Shown: piece by piece, positions 42,269 through 51,434 of the stretch
Numbering within the stretch: the stretch's first letter is position 1
How the letters are laid out: each line of letters begins with the position of its first letter
NCBI GenBank assembly: GCA_036227345.1
Contig: CP109468.1
Coordinates: 8,556,001-8,620,000, forward strand
Length of the DNA stretch: 64,000 nucleotides
Source of the DNA: Streptomyces sp. NBC_01463
GTDB lineage: Bacteria; Actinomycetota; Actinomycetes; Streptomycetales; Streptomycetaceae
Reading direction: 5' to 3'
The notes under the pieces: model-generated
Seen by the model: only the letters and a program-made list of their open reading frames with translations
What the model was told of the DNA's origin: nothing
The model's database searches: none
Translations under genes and position numbers: made by a program

Positions 42269-43347
42269 GTGGAGCGCACCACCTTGCGATAGGACACGAC
42301 CGTGCGCACGCGGTCGGCCGACAGGGCCAGCAGCAGTACGCAGCCGAGGTAGATGTTCAGGCTTTCGAGGCCCACTCCGAGCAGGTCGAGGCCCTTGCGG
42401 ATGACGCCGACCAGGGAGGTGCCCAGCAGCGCGCCGATGACCGAGACGACCCCGCCGGTGAGCAGCGTCCCGCCGAGCACCGCGCCCAGGAACGACGGCA
42501 GCATGAAGTCGTCACCGAGGGAGGCGCGGAAGGTTCCGGTGCCGACGGCGGCCATGAAGCCGGCCAGGGCGGCCAGCAGTCCCGACAGGGCGTGGGCCAG
42601 GACGATGCGGCGGCCCGTGGGGATGCCGGACAGCTCCGCCGCCGCCGGGTTGGCGCCGGTGAGCAGGAGCTCCCGGCCGAGCCGGGTGCATCCGTAGAGG
42701 AAGCCGAGAGCGGCCAGCGCGAGCACGGTGAACTGGATCATCTGGGGTACGGCGGGTGATCCGCACACCGGGCCGGCACAGATGTCGGCCAGTGAGTACG
42801 ACCGGAGCTCGGCCAGGCCCGACGGCCTGGTGGTGAACGCCGCGTTCTCCGTGAGAGCCGAGTACAGCAGCGACACCAGCCCCAGCAGTGCGAAGTCCAT
42901 GGCCAGGGTCACCACGAACGAACTCACCCCGGTGCGGGCGATGATCCAGCCGGTCAGGGCGCCGATGGCCGCGCCGGCGAACAGGCACAACAGGAGGCCG
43001 AGCGGCAGCGGCAGGCCGAGCCGGTCGTATCCGAACCCGGCGAACAGGGCCCCGAAGGCGGCCATGCGGCCGACGGCCAGGTTCATGTGTCCGACGGACA
43101 GGGCCACCATCTGTGCGAGCGCCACCACGGTCAGGGTCGCGATGTCGCGCAGCAGGGGGAAGAGCACGAGCCGTTCGTCCAGGAAGGCGGGGCGCAGCAC
43201 ACCGAACAGCGCGCACAGGGCGAGGGTGAGCACGAGCAGGCCGAGGCGCTGGTTCACCCAGAACGGCAGCTTGTGCGGGGTGCGCGCGGCGGCCCGCGGC
43301 GCCTCGGTCTCCGGATCGAGGAGCGGTGGAGCGACGGGCGGAGTCAC
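42265..43347 (-). CDS. sugar ABC importer permease (RbsC type) 2
   Basis: Membrane protein of 360 aa similar in layout to its neighbour: ALAQMVALSVGHMNLAVGRM, SSFVVTLAMDFALLGLVSLL, loop GANPAAAELSGIPTGRRIVL and GGTLLTGGVVSVIGALLG. The N-terminal ~25 residues are a Pro/Ala-rich cytosolic tail. The GTG at 43347 overlaps the stop of the enolase-superfamily gene by 4 nt (GTGA). An extra loop with two Cys residues (DICAGPVCGSP) is unusual for the family. Confidence 0.9.
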   Translation of the reverse strand: MTPPVAPPLLDPETEAPRAAARTPHKLPFWVNQRLGLLVLTLALCALFGVLRPAFLDERLVLFPLLRDIATLTVVALAQMVALSVGHMNLAVGRMAAFGALFAGFGYDRLGLPLPLGLLLCLFAGAAIGALTGWIIARTGVSSFVVTLAMDFALLGLVSLLYSALTENAAFTTRPSGLAELRSYSLADICAGPVCGSPAVPQMIQFTVLALAALGFLYGCTRLGRELLLTGANPAAAELSGIPTGRRIVLAHALSGLLAALAGFMAAVGTGTFRASLGDDFMLPSFLGAVLGGTLLTGGVVSVIGALLGTSLVGVIRKGLDLLGVGLESLNIYLGCVLLLALSADRVRTVVSYRKVVRST

Positions 43348-44432
43348 GACACCCTCCGGTTGTCGATGGCGTCCATGTCCCAGTCGATGCCGATGCCCGG
43401 CTCGTCGGGCGCGACGGCCATGCCGTCCCGCACGGCCAGTTCGGTGCGGGTCACGGCACGCAGCTGCGGGATGTACTCGACGAAGTGCCCGTTGGGCACC
43501 GCGGCGGCCAGACTCACGTGCAGCTCCATCAGGAAGTGCGGGCAGACCATCACGTTGTGGCTCTCGGCCAGGTGCGCGACCTTCAGCCACGGAGTGATCC
43601 CGCCGATGCGGGCGGCATCCACCTGCACGACGGAGGCGGCCCGGTTCTCCAGGTAGGTGCGGAACTGCATGACCGAGTACATGGACTCGCCGACGGCTAT
43701 CGGGATCCTGGTGGCCCGCGCCAGCTGCGCGTGGCCGCCGAGGTCGTCGGCCGGCAGCGGCTCCTCCAGCCAGTACGGCGCGTAGGGTTCGAGCGCCGAT
43801 GCCAGCCGGAGCGCGGAGGAGACGGTCTGCGACTGATTGGCGTCGGTCATGATGTGCAACGACGGACCCACGGCCTCGCGTACGGCGCGCAGCCGCTCCG
43901 CGTCCTCGGCGACGTCCGGCTTGCCCACCTTGATCTTGACGCCCGCCCAGCCGGCCTCCTGCGCCCGGAGCGCGGACTTGACCAGGTCGTCGGGGCTCAG
44001 GTGCAGCCAGCCGCCCTCGGTGTCGTAGACGGGTACTTCGCGGCGATGACCGCCCGCGAGCCGCCACAGGGGTTCCCCGGCGCGCTTGCAGCGCAGGTCC
44101 CACAGCGCGGTGTCCACCGCGGCGAGTGCCAGGGAGGTGATCGCTCCGGTGGTGGTCGACCGGGTGGTGGTGAAGAGCCGTTGCCAGAGCCCCTCGACGT
44201 TGCGGGCGTCCTGCCCGACGAGGAGGGGGAGGAGATGGTCCTGGAGCAGGGCCAGGACGGAGGAGCCTCCGGTCCCGATGGTGTAGGCGTAGCCGGTTGC
44301 GTGGAGACCGTCCGCGGAGGTGATCTCGACGAGGATGGTCTCCTGCTTGACGAAGGACTGCACCGCGTCGGTGCGGTCCGTCTCCACGGCGATATCCGCC
44401 AGCAGGGCCGTGGCGGTCGTGATGATGCTCAT
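43344..44432 (-). CDS. enolase-superfamily sugar-acid dehydratase
   Basis: Protein of 362 aa of the mandelate-racemase/muconate-lactonising group. It has the KxK base motif in AGVKIKVGKP, metal ligands in MTDANQSQ, WLEEPLPADD and AVGESMYS, and a catalytic-His region VCPHFLMELHVS. In the context of a 6-deoxy-sugar operon it probably dehydrates an aldonic acid such as L-fuconate. MR-type enzymes cannot be assigned to one substrate by motif alone. Its GTGA overlap with the permease gene shows tight co-expression. Confidence 0.83.
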   Translation of the reverse strand: MSIITTATALLADIAVETDRTDAVQSFVKQETILVEITSADGLHATGYAYTIGTGGSSVLALLQDHLLPLLVGQDARNVEGLWQRLFTTTRSTTTGAITSLALAAVDTALWDLRCKRAGEPLWRLAGGHRREVPVYDTEGGWLHLSPDDLVKSALRAQEAGWAGVKIKVGKPDVAEDAERLRAVREAVGPSLHIMTDANQSQTVSSALRLASALEPYAPYWLEEPLPADDLGGHAQLARATRIPIAVGESMYSVMQFRTYLENRAASVVQVDAARIGGITPWLKVAHLAESHNVMVCPHFLMELHVSLAAAVPNGHFVEYIPQLRAVTRTELAVRDGMAVAPDEPGIGIDWDMDAIDNRRVS

Positions 44433-44469
44433 CGTGCGACGTCCGATTTCTTGAGGGCCGGCGGCGGCT

Positions 44470-45561
44470 TCAGCCGCAGGTGAGGACCTGGTCCGCGAAC
44501 TGCTTCCTGAGCTGCTCGGTCTTGGCCTTCCGGGCGTTGTCGTAGGTGTCGACATTGGACTCGGTGACGACGAAGGAGCCGGAGTCCACGATCTGTCCGG
44601 GCTCGCGGACGGTGCACTGCCCGGTCTGCAGCAGGGCGAGTGCCCACGCTCCGATGTCCGCCTGGGCGACCGGGTTCTGCACGACGGTGGCGGTGACCGT
44701 TCCCTTCCGGATCGAGCCGAGGATCTTGGCGTCGTCGTCGATGGCGACGACCTTGGCAGGCGAACCGGCGCTCCTGACCGCGTCGGCGGCGGCCACCGCC
44801 GGGTTGTACGCGGTGGCGACGATGCCCTGGATCTTGCTGCCCTTGGCCGCGAGAAGGTCCGAGACCGCCTTCTGCGCGGTCTGGAGGTCCTTGTCGATGT
44901 CCGTGATGGTCTGGAGCAGTCTGACCTTGCCGCCGGTCTCGGACACCGCCTTGGAGACGCCCTTCATCCTCAACTGGGTGTTGGCGTCGACGTTGTTCCC
45001 GGTGAGGTGAACCAGCGTGCCCTTGCCGCCCATGGCTCCGATGGCGGCCCGCGCCGCCTTGTACGCGGCGAGTTCGACGTTCGTCGACAGGCAGAACTCG
45101 GCCTCGTTCTTCCCGCCGGCGGGACACGAGCCGAGCGAGGCCACGGTCAGCCCCTGCGACTTCAGGTCGGCGAACGTGGTGTTGATGTCGGTCGGCGACA
45201 CCCCGAACACGCCGAAGGCGTTGTAGCCACGCGCGGCGAGCGTGGACAGCAGGTTGTTCTGCTTCTGCTGGTCCCATTCGGCTGTTTCGTCGAACGCCAC
45301 GTCGCCGAGGCCGTACGCCTTCTCGGCGGCGGCTCCGGCCTTCTTCCACGGCTGGAAGTACGGGTGGGCCCCACCCGGGACGAGCGCCACCTCGGTGCCC
45401 GACCCGTCGGCGAGCTCCGCGCCGCCGTGACCGGCCTTGCCGGTCGCCCTGGGCCGGTCGTCCGACGGTTCGCCCGAGGTCTTCACCGTGCACGCGGAGG
45501 ACGCCAGGAGAACGGCGAGGGTGAGAACGCCGGGCATCACAGCTCTGATCGGGAGACGCAT
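44470..45561 (-). CDS. sugar-binding lipoprotein of the ABC importer
   Basis: Periplasmic-binding-protein-like (RbsB family) lipoprotein of 363 aa. The signal peptide MRLPIRAVMPGVLTLAVLLA is followed by the lipobox LASSAC with lipidated Cys24. The mature part has ALVPGGAHPYFQPWKKAG, GFGV-like inter-domain segments and KVVAIDDDAKILGSI, as in PBP1 proteins. It is the first gene of the sugar operon, 37 nt before the dehydratase. A perfect ATCAAAT-AGGAA-ATTTGAT dyad ends 20 bp from its start and should control the whole operon. Confidence 0.9.
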   Translation of the reverse strand: MRLPIRAVMPGVLTLAVLLASSACTVKTSGEPSDDRPRATGKAGHGGAELADGSGTEVALVPGGAHPYFQPWKKAGAAAEKAYGLGDVAFDETAEWDQQKQNNLLSTLAARGYNAFGVFGVSPTDINTTFADLKSQGLTVASLGSCPAGGKNEAEFCLSTNVELAAYKAARAAIGAMGGKGTLVHLTGNNVDANTQLRMKGVSKAVSETGGKVRLLQTITDIDKDLQTAQKAVSDLLAAKGSKIQGIVATAYNPAVAAADAVRSAGSPAKVVAIDDDAKILGSIRKGTVTATVVQNPVAQADIGAWALALLQTGQCTVREPGQIVDSGSFVVTESNVDTYDNARKAKTEQLRKQFADQVLTCG

Positions 45562-45580
45562 CTCCACCACCACCTTCAGA

Positions 45581-45599
45581 ATCAAATAGGAAATTTGAT
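45581..45599. promoter_or_regulatory. GntR-type operator of the sugar operon
   Basis: ATCAAAT-AGGAA-ATTTGAT is a perfect 7-bp inverted repeat directly before the binding-protein gene. A related site occurs at 45783-45801 before the fucosidase, so both arms probably answer to the same repressor. Confidence 0.75.
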
Positions 45600-45782
45600 G
45601 AGGTGATGGTTGACCGGCTGATGCCTCGCGTCAAGACCTATGGCGTGATTCGTTTGCTGCCTACGCCTCGGTGGCCTCAACTCGATGGGTTATCAGCATA
45701 TTTGACACCAGTTGGTGAAGGTGTGGGGGCTCGGCTGTCCGAATCCAGGGAGGCAATGTGTCGCCGATATCGATCCGTGACG

Positions 45783-45801
45783 ATCGTATAGGAAATTCTG
45801 T
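45783..45801. promoter_or_regulatory. second copy of the sugar-operon operator
   Basis: This 19-bp segment matches the perfect dyad at 45581 at 14 of 19 positions, including the ten central bases ATAGGAAATT. The right arm is degenerate. It lies 114 bp before the fucosidase start. Confidence 0.6.
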
Positions 45802-45846
45802 CGCAGCCATTGACAGGACGCCCCCGTGCCACTGCACTTCTGCCCA

Positions 45847-45867
45847 GGCGGCCGCCTTGCGGCCGCC
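45847..45867 (+). promoter_or_regulatory. hairpin before the fucosidase gene
   Basis: GGCGGCCGC (45847-45855) and GCGGCCGCC (45859-45867) form a 9-bp perfect stem with a 3-nt loop, 47 bp before the ATG. It could stabilise the mRNA or limit read-through; function unknown. Confidence 0.4.
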
Positions 45868-45914
45868 GTACCCCCACGATTCGAGCACCGCTGCCCCAGA
45901 AGGAGCCGCAGCCC

Positions 45915-48770
45915 ATGTCCCGTCGTACACCCGCTCAGCCCACCGCCCAGGACCAGGGCGGTATGTCCCGCCGCGGCGTACTGCGCGCGGCAGCGTCGAT
46001 GACCGCGCTGGTCGCACTGTCGTCGCTGCCGGAGTTCACCACGAACGCCGCCGCGGTGACGCGTCCTCATGCGCTGTCGCTGGTGCCCGAGAGCGACGCG
46101 GTGACGCTCTGGTACACCGAGCCCGGTGCCGAGGCCCGCAGTGTCGAGGAGGGACTGCCCCTCGGCAACGGCAGGCTGGGGGCGCTGGCCACCGGCGGCC
46201 CCGCCCGCGACGCGCTGATCCTGACGGACGCGACGCTGTGGACCGGCCATGCCAACGCCGCACTGCAGTCGGACGGGCAGTTCCCCTACGGCACGGGCGA
46301 CTTCGGTACGTTCGGAATGCTGGCCAGGGCCGTTCTCGAGATCCCGGCCCACGCGCCCGGGGCCGTCAGCGGCTACCGTCGCACGCTGGACATGAGCAAC
46401 GGCCTGGTGACCGTCTCGTACCGGGCGGCCGGTGTGACGTACCGCCGCGAAGTGTTCGCGAGCCACCCCGACGACGTGATCGTGGTGCGGCTGTCGCAGA
46501 GCGGCGGTGGCTCCTACACGGGATCGATGACGCTTTCCGGGACGCGTGGCGAGACGGTGTCGGCGAACGCGGGCGCCGCGGAGGCGTCGTTCTCGGCCGC
46601 GCTGCCGAACGCCCTGAAGTACGCGACCGCGGTGAAGGCCGCCGGAACGGGCGGGACCGTCTCGGCGTCCGGTACGAAGGTCACGTTCAGCGGCTGCACC
46701 GAGGTGCTGCTGATCCTCTCCGGCGGCACCAACTACAAGGCGGACGCGTCCGTCGCGTACAAGGACCCCTCGCTCGTACCCCTGGACGTCGCCCGCACCA
46801 AGGCCTCGCGGGCCACGACGGCCGGCGGGCCGGCGCTGCTGGCCACACACGTGGCCGACTACCAGCGGCTCCAGCAGCGCATGACGGTGGACGTGGGCAG
46901 GTCGACCACCGCCCAGCGGGCGATGGCCACGCCCGCCCGGCTGGCCGCCAGGGCGGCGGACGGGTCCGCGCCCGACCCGGAACTGGAGGTGTCCTACCTG
47001 CAGTACGGCCGCTATCTGACCATCTGCGGTTCCCGGAGCAGCCTGCCCACCAACCTCCAGGGCCTGTGGCTCGACACCAACGCTCCGGCATGGATGAGCG
47101 ACTACCACACCGACATCAACGTCCAGATGAACTATTGGCTCCCCGACCGTGCGGGCCTGTCCGAGTGCTTCGACGCCTTCACCGACCACTGCGTCGCCCA
47201 GCTGCCCGGCTGGCAGGCCACCACCCGGGACCTCTTCCAGGACTCCCGCAACCGGTTCCGGAACACCTCCGGGAAGGTGGCCGGCTGGACCCTGGGGATC
47301 TCCACGAACATCTGGGGCGGAAACGGCTGGTGGTGGCACCCCGCCGGCAACGCGTGGATGTGCAACTCCCTGTACGAGCACTACGAGTACACCCAGGACG
47401 CGGCGCACCTGGCGAAGATCTACCCCCTGCTCAAGGGCGCCTGCGAGTTCTGGGAGTCGCGGCTCGTCACCGTGAGCGTGCCCGACCCCGCAACAGGTGG
47501 GACGAAGCAGGTCCTCGTCGACGACCACGACTGGTCGCCGGAACACGGGCCGCAGGACGCACGTGGCATCACCTACGCGCAGGAACTGGTCTGGCAGCTG
47601 TTCCGGAATTACCGGGCCGCCGCTGCCGCACTGGCCGAGGACGCCGCCTACGCCGCCACCGTCTCCGGGCTCCAGGACCGGCTGTACCTGCCCGAGGTCA
47701 GTGCCTCCAGCGGATGGCTGGAGGAGTGGATGAGCGACGACAACCTCGGGGAGACGACGCACCGTCATCTGTCCCCGCTCATCGGCCTCTTCCCCGGTGA
47801 CCGTATCGACCTCACACACTCGCCCGCCGAGCTCGTCACGGGAGCGACCAGGCTGCTGGAGGCGCGCGGCATGGCCAGCTTCGGCTGGGCCAGTGCCTGG
47901 CGGTCCATCTGCTGGTCGAAGCTGAAGCGCGCGGACAAGGCGTACGAACTCGTTCTGGACGTGCTGAGGCCTTCGGTGAACTTCAGCAACGGCAGCGCGA
48001 TCAACATGTTCGACATGTACAGCTTCGGCAGCAGTTCCGTCTTCCAGATCGATGCCAACTACGGCACGTCCGTCGCGATGATCCAGATGCTGGTGGAGTC
48101 CCGCCCCGGTCAGGTGGAACTGCTTCCGGCCATCCCGGGCGCGTGGGCCGCTGCCGGGTCCGTCACCGGAGTCGGTGTACGAGGCGGCTTCACGCTCGAC
48201 ATGCACTGGAAGGCCGGCCAGGTGACCGGAGCGACGCTGCGGGGAACGGCCGGCAGATCGATCGAGGTCGTCTTCGGGGAGTGGAGCAGTCACGTCACCA
48301 TTCCCGCCAACGGATCGGTGTCCGTCGCACCACCTGCCCAGCACACCGTCTTCCAGCTGGTCAACCGCAGGACGGGCAAGGCCGTCGACGTCCCCGGTGC
48401 CTCCACCGCCAACGGCACCGCGCTGATCCAGTACACCCCGAGCCGGGCCGTGAACCAGCAGTTCAGGTTCGTACCCGTCGGGGGAGAGCGGTACGAGATC
48501 TACACCACCCACGGCAGCACACCCCTGACCTGGGCCGTCTGGGGCGGCACCACGGACGCCGGTGCCAGGATCACCCAGTGGACGCCCGAACACAGCACCA
48601 GCCAGCAGTGGAAGGTCGCCGACGCGGGCGACGGCTACGTCACCGTCACCTGTGTACGCAGCGGCAAGGCCCTCGGCATAGCCGGTGGTTCCACCGCCGA
48701 TGGTGCGGCGGTGGAACAGCAGGCCCCCGACGGCGGCACGGGCCAGCAGTGGCGGCGTATCGGCTGGTGA
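45915..48770 (+). CDS. secreted GH95 alpha-L-fucosidase with ricin-type lectin domain
   Basis: Protein of 951 aa. A Tat signal (SRRGVLRAAASMTALVALSS) starts at about residue 17. The GH95 catalytic region covers ~50-790. Landmarks are the N402/N406 pair in DINVQMNYWLP, the likely acid E543 in DDHDWSPEHGP, GWASAWR, and D713 in FQIDANYG. The C-terminal ~145 residues are a beta-trefoil with QxW-type repeats (NQQFRF, SQQWKV, GQQWRR). Known GH95 enzymes release terminal L-fucose or L-galactose. It is divergent from the 6-deoxy-sugar uptake operon and shares its operator motif. AAGGAG lies 9 nt before the ATG. Confidence 0.92.
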   Translation: MSRRTPAQPTAQDQGGMSRRGVLRAAASMTALVALSSLPEFTTNAAAVTRPHALSLVPESDAVTLWYTEPGAEARSVEEGLPLGNGRLGALATGGPARDALILTDATLWTGHANAALQSDGQFPYGTGDFGTFGMLARAVLEIPAHAPGAVSGYRRTLDMSNGLVTVSYRAAGVTYRREVFASHPDDVIVVRLSQSGGGSYTGSMTLSGTRGETVSANAGAAEASFSAALPNALKYATAVKAAGTGGTVSASGTKVTFSGCTEVLLILSGGTNYKADASVAYKDPSLVPLDVARTKASRATTAGGPALLATHVADYQRLQQRMTVDVGRSTTAQRAMATPARLAARAADGSAPDPELEVSYLQYGRYLTICGSRSSLPTNLQGLWLDTNAPAWMSDYHTDINVQMNYWLPDRAGLSECFDAFTDHCVAQLPGWQATTRDLFQDSRNRFRNTSGKVAGWTLGISTNIWGGNGWWWHPAGNAWMCNSLYEHYEYTQDAAHLAKIYPLLKGACEFWESRLVTVSVPDPATGGTKQVLVDDHDWSPEHGPQDARGITYAQELVWQLFRNYRAAAAALAEDAAYAATVSGLQDRLYLPEVSASSGWLEEWMSDDNLGETTHRHLSPLIGLFPGDRIDLTHSPAELVTGATRLLEARGMASFGWASAWRSICWSKLKRADKAYELVLDVLRPSVNFSNGSAINMFDMYSFGSSSVFQIDANYGTSVAMIQMLVESRPGQVELLPAIPGAWAAAGSVTGVGVRGGFTLDMHWKAGQVTGATLRGTAGRSIEVVFGEWSSHVTIPANGSVSVAPPAQHTVFQLVNRRTGKAVDVPGASTANGTALIQYTPSRAVNQQFRFVPVGGERYEIYTTHGSTPLTWAVWGGTTDAGARITQWTPEHSTSQQWKVADAGDGYVTVTCVRSGKALGIAGGSTADGAAVEQQAPDGGTGQQWRRIGW

Positions 48771-48800
48771 ACCACCGGAGCGGCGGGTGACCGCGGCGAA

Positions 48801-48839
48801 GGGCCGGGGTGGCGGGAGCGGGTCGCCGTCCCCCGGCCC
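48801..48839. terminator. terminator between convergent genes
   Basis: GGGCCGGGG (48801-48809) pairs with CCCCGGCCC (48831-48839) and the inner GGCG with CGCC (48824-48827), separated by a small internal loop. It serves the ends of the fucosidase and SpoIIE-type genes. Confidence 0.75.
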
Positions 48840-48866
48840 CTGTGAGCCGGTCCAGGACGACCGTCC

Positions 48867-51305
48867 TCAGAACGCCGTCAGGGGCTGTTCGGTCCAGATC
48901 GTCTTGCCGCGCTCGGTATAGCGGCTGCCCCAACGGGTGGTCAGCTGGGCGACGAGGAAGAGACCGCGTCCGCCCTCGTCCGTGGTGAGCGCGCGACGCA
49001 GCCGGGGCTGGGTGCTGCTCGGGTCCGACACCTCGCACACGAGCACGCGGTCGAGGATCAGCCGCAGGACGACGGGGCCGCCGCCGGCGTACCGGATGGC
49101 GTTGGTCACGAGCTCGCTCACGATGAGCTCCGTACTGAAGAGCAGCTCGTCGAGTCCCCACGCCTCCAACTGGGCGTTGACGTGGGCGCGGGCGTTCTGA
49201 ACGGCGGCCGGATCCGCCGGGTACTCCCACGTCGCCATCGATCCCTCGGGTACGGCGTCGGTACGGGCGAGCAGGAGCGTGATGTCATCCGGCGGGTGCT
49301 CCGCATGAGGAATCCGCGCCAGCAGGGAACTGCCCAGGGAGTCCAGACCGCCTTCGGCCGGGGACAGTTCCGCCAGCGCGGTCTTCAGCAGCTCCGACCC
49401 GCGTCCGACATCCCGCCCGAGCAGCCCGTCCGTGTACATGACGAGAGTGCTCCCCGGCCGCAGCGTCACACTCATGACGTCGAAAGGGTTGTCGCCGACC
49501 CCGAGAAGCGGACCCGGCGTGACGGGCACGAAGCCGACATCGCCCTCGGGTGTGATCAGAGCAGGAGGCGGGTGCCCGGCGGAGGCCATCTGGCACACCC
49601 GGCTGACCGGGTCGTACACCGCGAACAGACACGAGCCGCCCACACTGTCGGGCTCGGACGCCTCCCGCTGCATCCGCCGCACCAGATCGTCCAGCCGGGT
49701 CAGCAGCTCCTCGGGCGGCAGATCCAGGTCGGCGAGCGTCTGGACGGCGGTACGCAGGCGCGCCATGGTCGCGGCCGCCTCCAGGCCGTGCCCCACGACA
49801 TCACCGACGACGAGACCGACGCGCAGTGAGGACAGGTCGAAGGCGTCGAACCAGTCACCCCCGACACTCACGGCCCCGCCCGCCGGCAGGTACACGCCGG
49901 CCGTCTCGGCCGCCGTGCTGCTCGTTGCCGCCGGGGGCAGCAGACTGCGCTGAAGGACCACGGCCGTCTGGTGTTCGCGGGCGAACCGGAAGGCGTTGTC
50001 GATGGCCGTCGCCGTACGGCCGCACAGGTCGTGCATCAGCTTGATGTCGGTCTCGTCGAAGGGCGTGGCGGTACTCGTGCGGTAGACCGCCGCGTACCCG
50101 AAGAAGCGACCGCCGCGATACAGCGGGCAGCCGAGCGAATCGTGCATGCCCGCGGGCAGGAAGGCGCGCATCAGGGCGGGATCGCCGCCGAGGATCCGCC
50201 GGGACAGCTCCGCGTCGGCGGCGAGCACCCCGCCGACCGACTTGGCGGCGATCTCGGGCGTCTCCGCGACGCGCGGGATGGGCTCGCCGACCTGGATCAG
50301 CCGGGACGGCCAGTCCCCGTCCGCGGCCCGGACCGCCACGCGGCGAGGGGCGGACGCCACCTGGCCCGGGTAGCCCGGCGCCGGATCGCGGCCCTCCAGG
50401 ACGTCATCGGGATAGTCCACGGTCGCGTAGTCCCCGAGAGCCGGTACGAGAATCGCCATGAGGTCCTCGGCCACCTGGACCACGTCGAGCGACTCCCCGA
50501 TCTCGAAGGCCTGGCGGTACGTGTCGGCATGGCGCGGTGAACCCGCGTCCGTGACTCTGGAGACCTCGACCATGATGCCCACCGGCGTGCCGAACTGGTC
50601 GTCGACGCGGAAGCACGACAGGGCGAGCGCCGTGACACGGCCGAGCGGGCCCACCTCGTAGACGAGGGAGGCGACGGCCTTTCCGGTGGCCGCGACCAGC
50701 TCGAAGGCGGCCCGGGAGGCACCGCCGCCGTCGCGGGCGGTGAGCCGGCACAACCAGTCGTCCTCGGCATCCTCCGGGCGCAGGGCCTCCATCGCGGCAT
50801 TCGTCCGTACGAGTCCCAGCCCCATGTCGAACTGAGCGACCCCGATGCCGTCCTGCGCGAGGAGCGCGCGTGCCACGTCCCGGTCCTGGTCCGTACCGTC
50901 CGGCCCGCCGGGCATCAGCATCAGCACCAGCCGCTCGGCGGAACCGTCCGCCTCCGCGATCAGCAGGTCGACCTCGACCACCTGCCCCGAGCGCTGCCGC
51001 AGCCGGGCCCGGCACCGGGCCGCGCCGTCGCTGCGACGTCCGGCCCTCCCGGGCTCGGCCAGGAGGCGGGAGGCGAGCTTTCCCGCCATGTCCGCGGCGG
51101 TCCATCCGAGCATGTCCTGCGCCGCCCGCGACCACCAGGTGACGCGGCCGTGCTCGTCCATCATCGCAGTCGCGACGCCCTCCAGAGCGGACCGGCTCCG
51201 ATGAGCGCCGTCAGGGCGTTCTGGGCTGTTGCTCGGTCCCACGAGGGGGCGCCCCCTTGCCGACAGGTGGATTCCCTGCTGTGGATTCCCTGCTTCTGCC
51301 AGCAT
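48867..51305 (-). CDS. PAS/GAF/SpoIIE-phosphatase/HATPase signalling protein
   Basis: Protein of about 812 aa. A PAS-like domain (about 45-150, WWSRAAQDMLGWTAADMAGK) and a GAF-like domain (about 255-440) are followed by a PP2C/SpoIIE domain with the metal motifs VGGDWFDAF and VGDVVGHGLEAA and the later YTDGLLGR. The C-terminal anti-sigma-type kinase domain has ELVTNAIRYAG and EGGRGLFLV. Such proteins are common in Streptomyces and switch anti-sigma-factor antagonists by dephosphorylation. The start at 51305 is tentative. Confidence 0.87.
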   Translation of the reverse strand: MLAEAGNPQQGIHLSARGRPLVGPSNSPERPDGAHRSRSALEGVATAMMDEHGRVTWWSRAAQDMLGWTAADMAGKLASRLLAEPGRAGRRSDGAARCRARLRQRSGQVVEVDLLIAEADGSAERLVLMLMPGGPDGTDQDRDVARALLAQDGIGVAQFDMGLGLVRTNAAMEALRPEDAEDDWLCRLTARDGGGASRAAFELVAATGKAVASLVYEVGPLGRVTALALSCFRVDDQFGTPVGIMVEVSRVTDAGSPRHADTYRQAFEIGESLDVVQVAEDLMAILVPALGDYATVDYPDDVLEGRDPAPGYPGQVASAPRRVAVRAADGDWPSRLIQVGEPIPRVAETPEIAAKSVGGVLAADAELSRRILGGDPALMRAFLPAGMHDSLGCPLYRGGRFFGYAAVYRTSTATPFDETDIKLMHDLCGRTATAIDNAFRFAREHQTAVVLQRSLLPPAATSSTAAETAGVYLPAGGAVSVGGDWFDAFDLSSLRVGLVVGDVVGHGLEAAATMARLRTAVQTLADLDLPPEELLTRLDDLVRRMQREASEPDSVGGSCLFAVYDPVSRVCQMASAGHPPPALITPEGDVGFVPVTPGPLLGVGDNPFDVMSVTLRPGSTLVMYTDGLLGRDVGRGSELLKTALAELSPAEGGLDSLGSSLLARIPHAEHPPDDITLLLARTDAVPEGSMATWEYPADPAAVQNARAHVNAQLEAWGLDELLFSTELIVSELVTNAIRYAGGGPVVLRLILDRVLVCEVSDPSSTQPRLRRALTTDEGGRGLFLVAQLTTRWGSRYTERGKTIWTEQPLTAF

Positions 51306-51370
51306 GCGCCAGCCTGACGGGCGAAGCACGTCGGAGCCGGCCCGGTCAGCGCCGTGGGCCCGTGAGATCA

Positions 51371-51420
51371 GACCCGACGACCTGGCGGTCCGGCCCATCG
51401 GGCCGCCAGGCCGTCGGGTC
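51371..51420 (-). terminator. hairpin after the DoxX gene
   Basis: GACCCGACG plus CCTGGCGG (51371-51388) pairs with CCGCCAGG plus CGTCGGGTC (51403-51420), with a single A-C mismatch. The strong 17-bp stem lies between DoxX and the SpoIIE-type gene on the same strand and suggests separate transcripts. Confidence 0.75.
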
Positions 51421-51434
51421 GTCGGGGCTGAGCG

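Noticed and set aside
45693..48593. Open frame of 966 codons on the minus strand opposite the fucosidase
   Set aside because: The plus strand has an unbroken GH95 plus lectin protein; the antisense frame is an artefact of codon bias.
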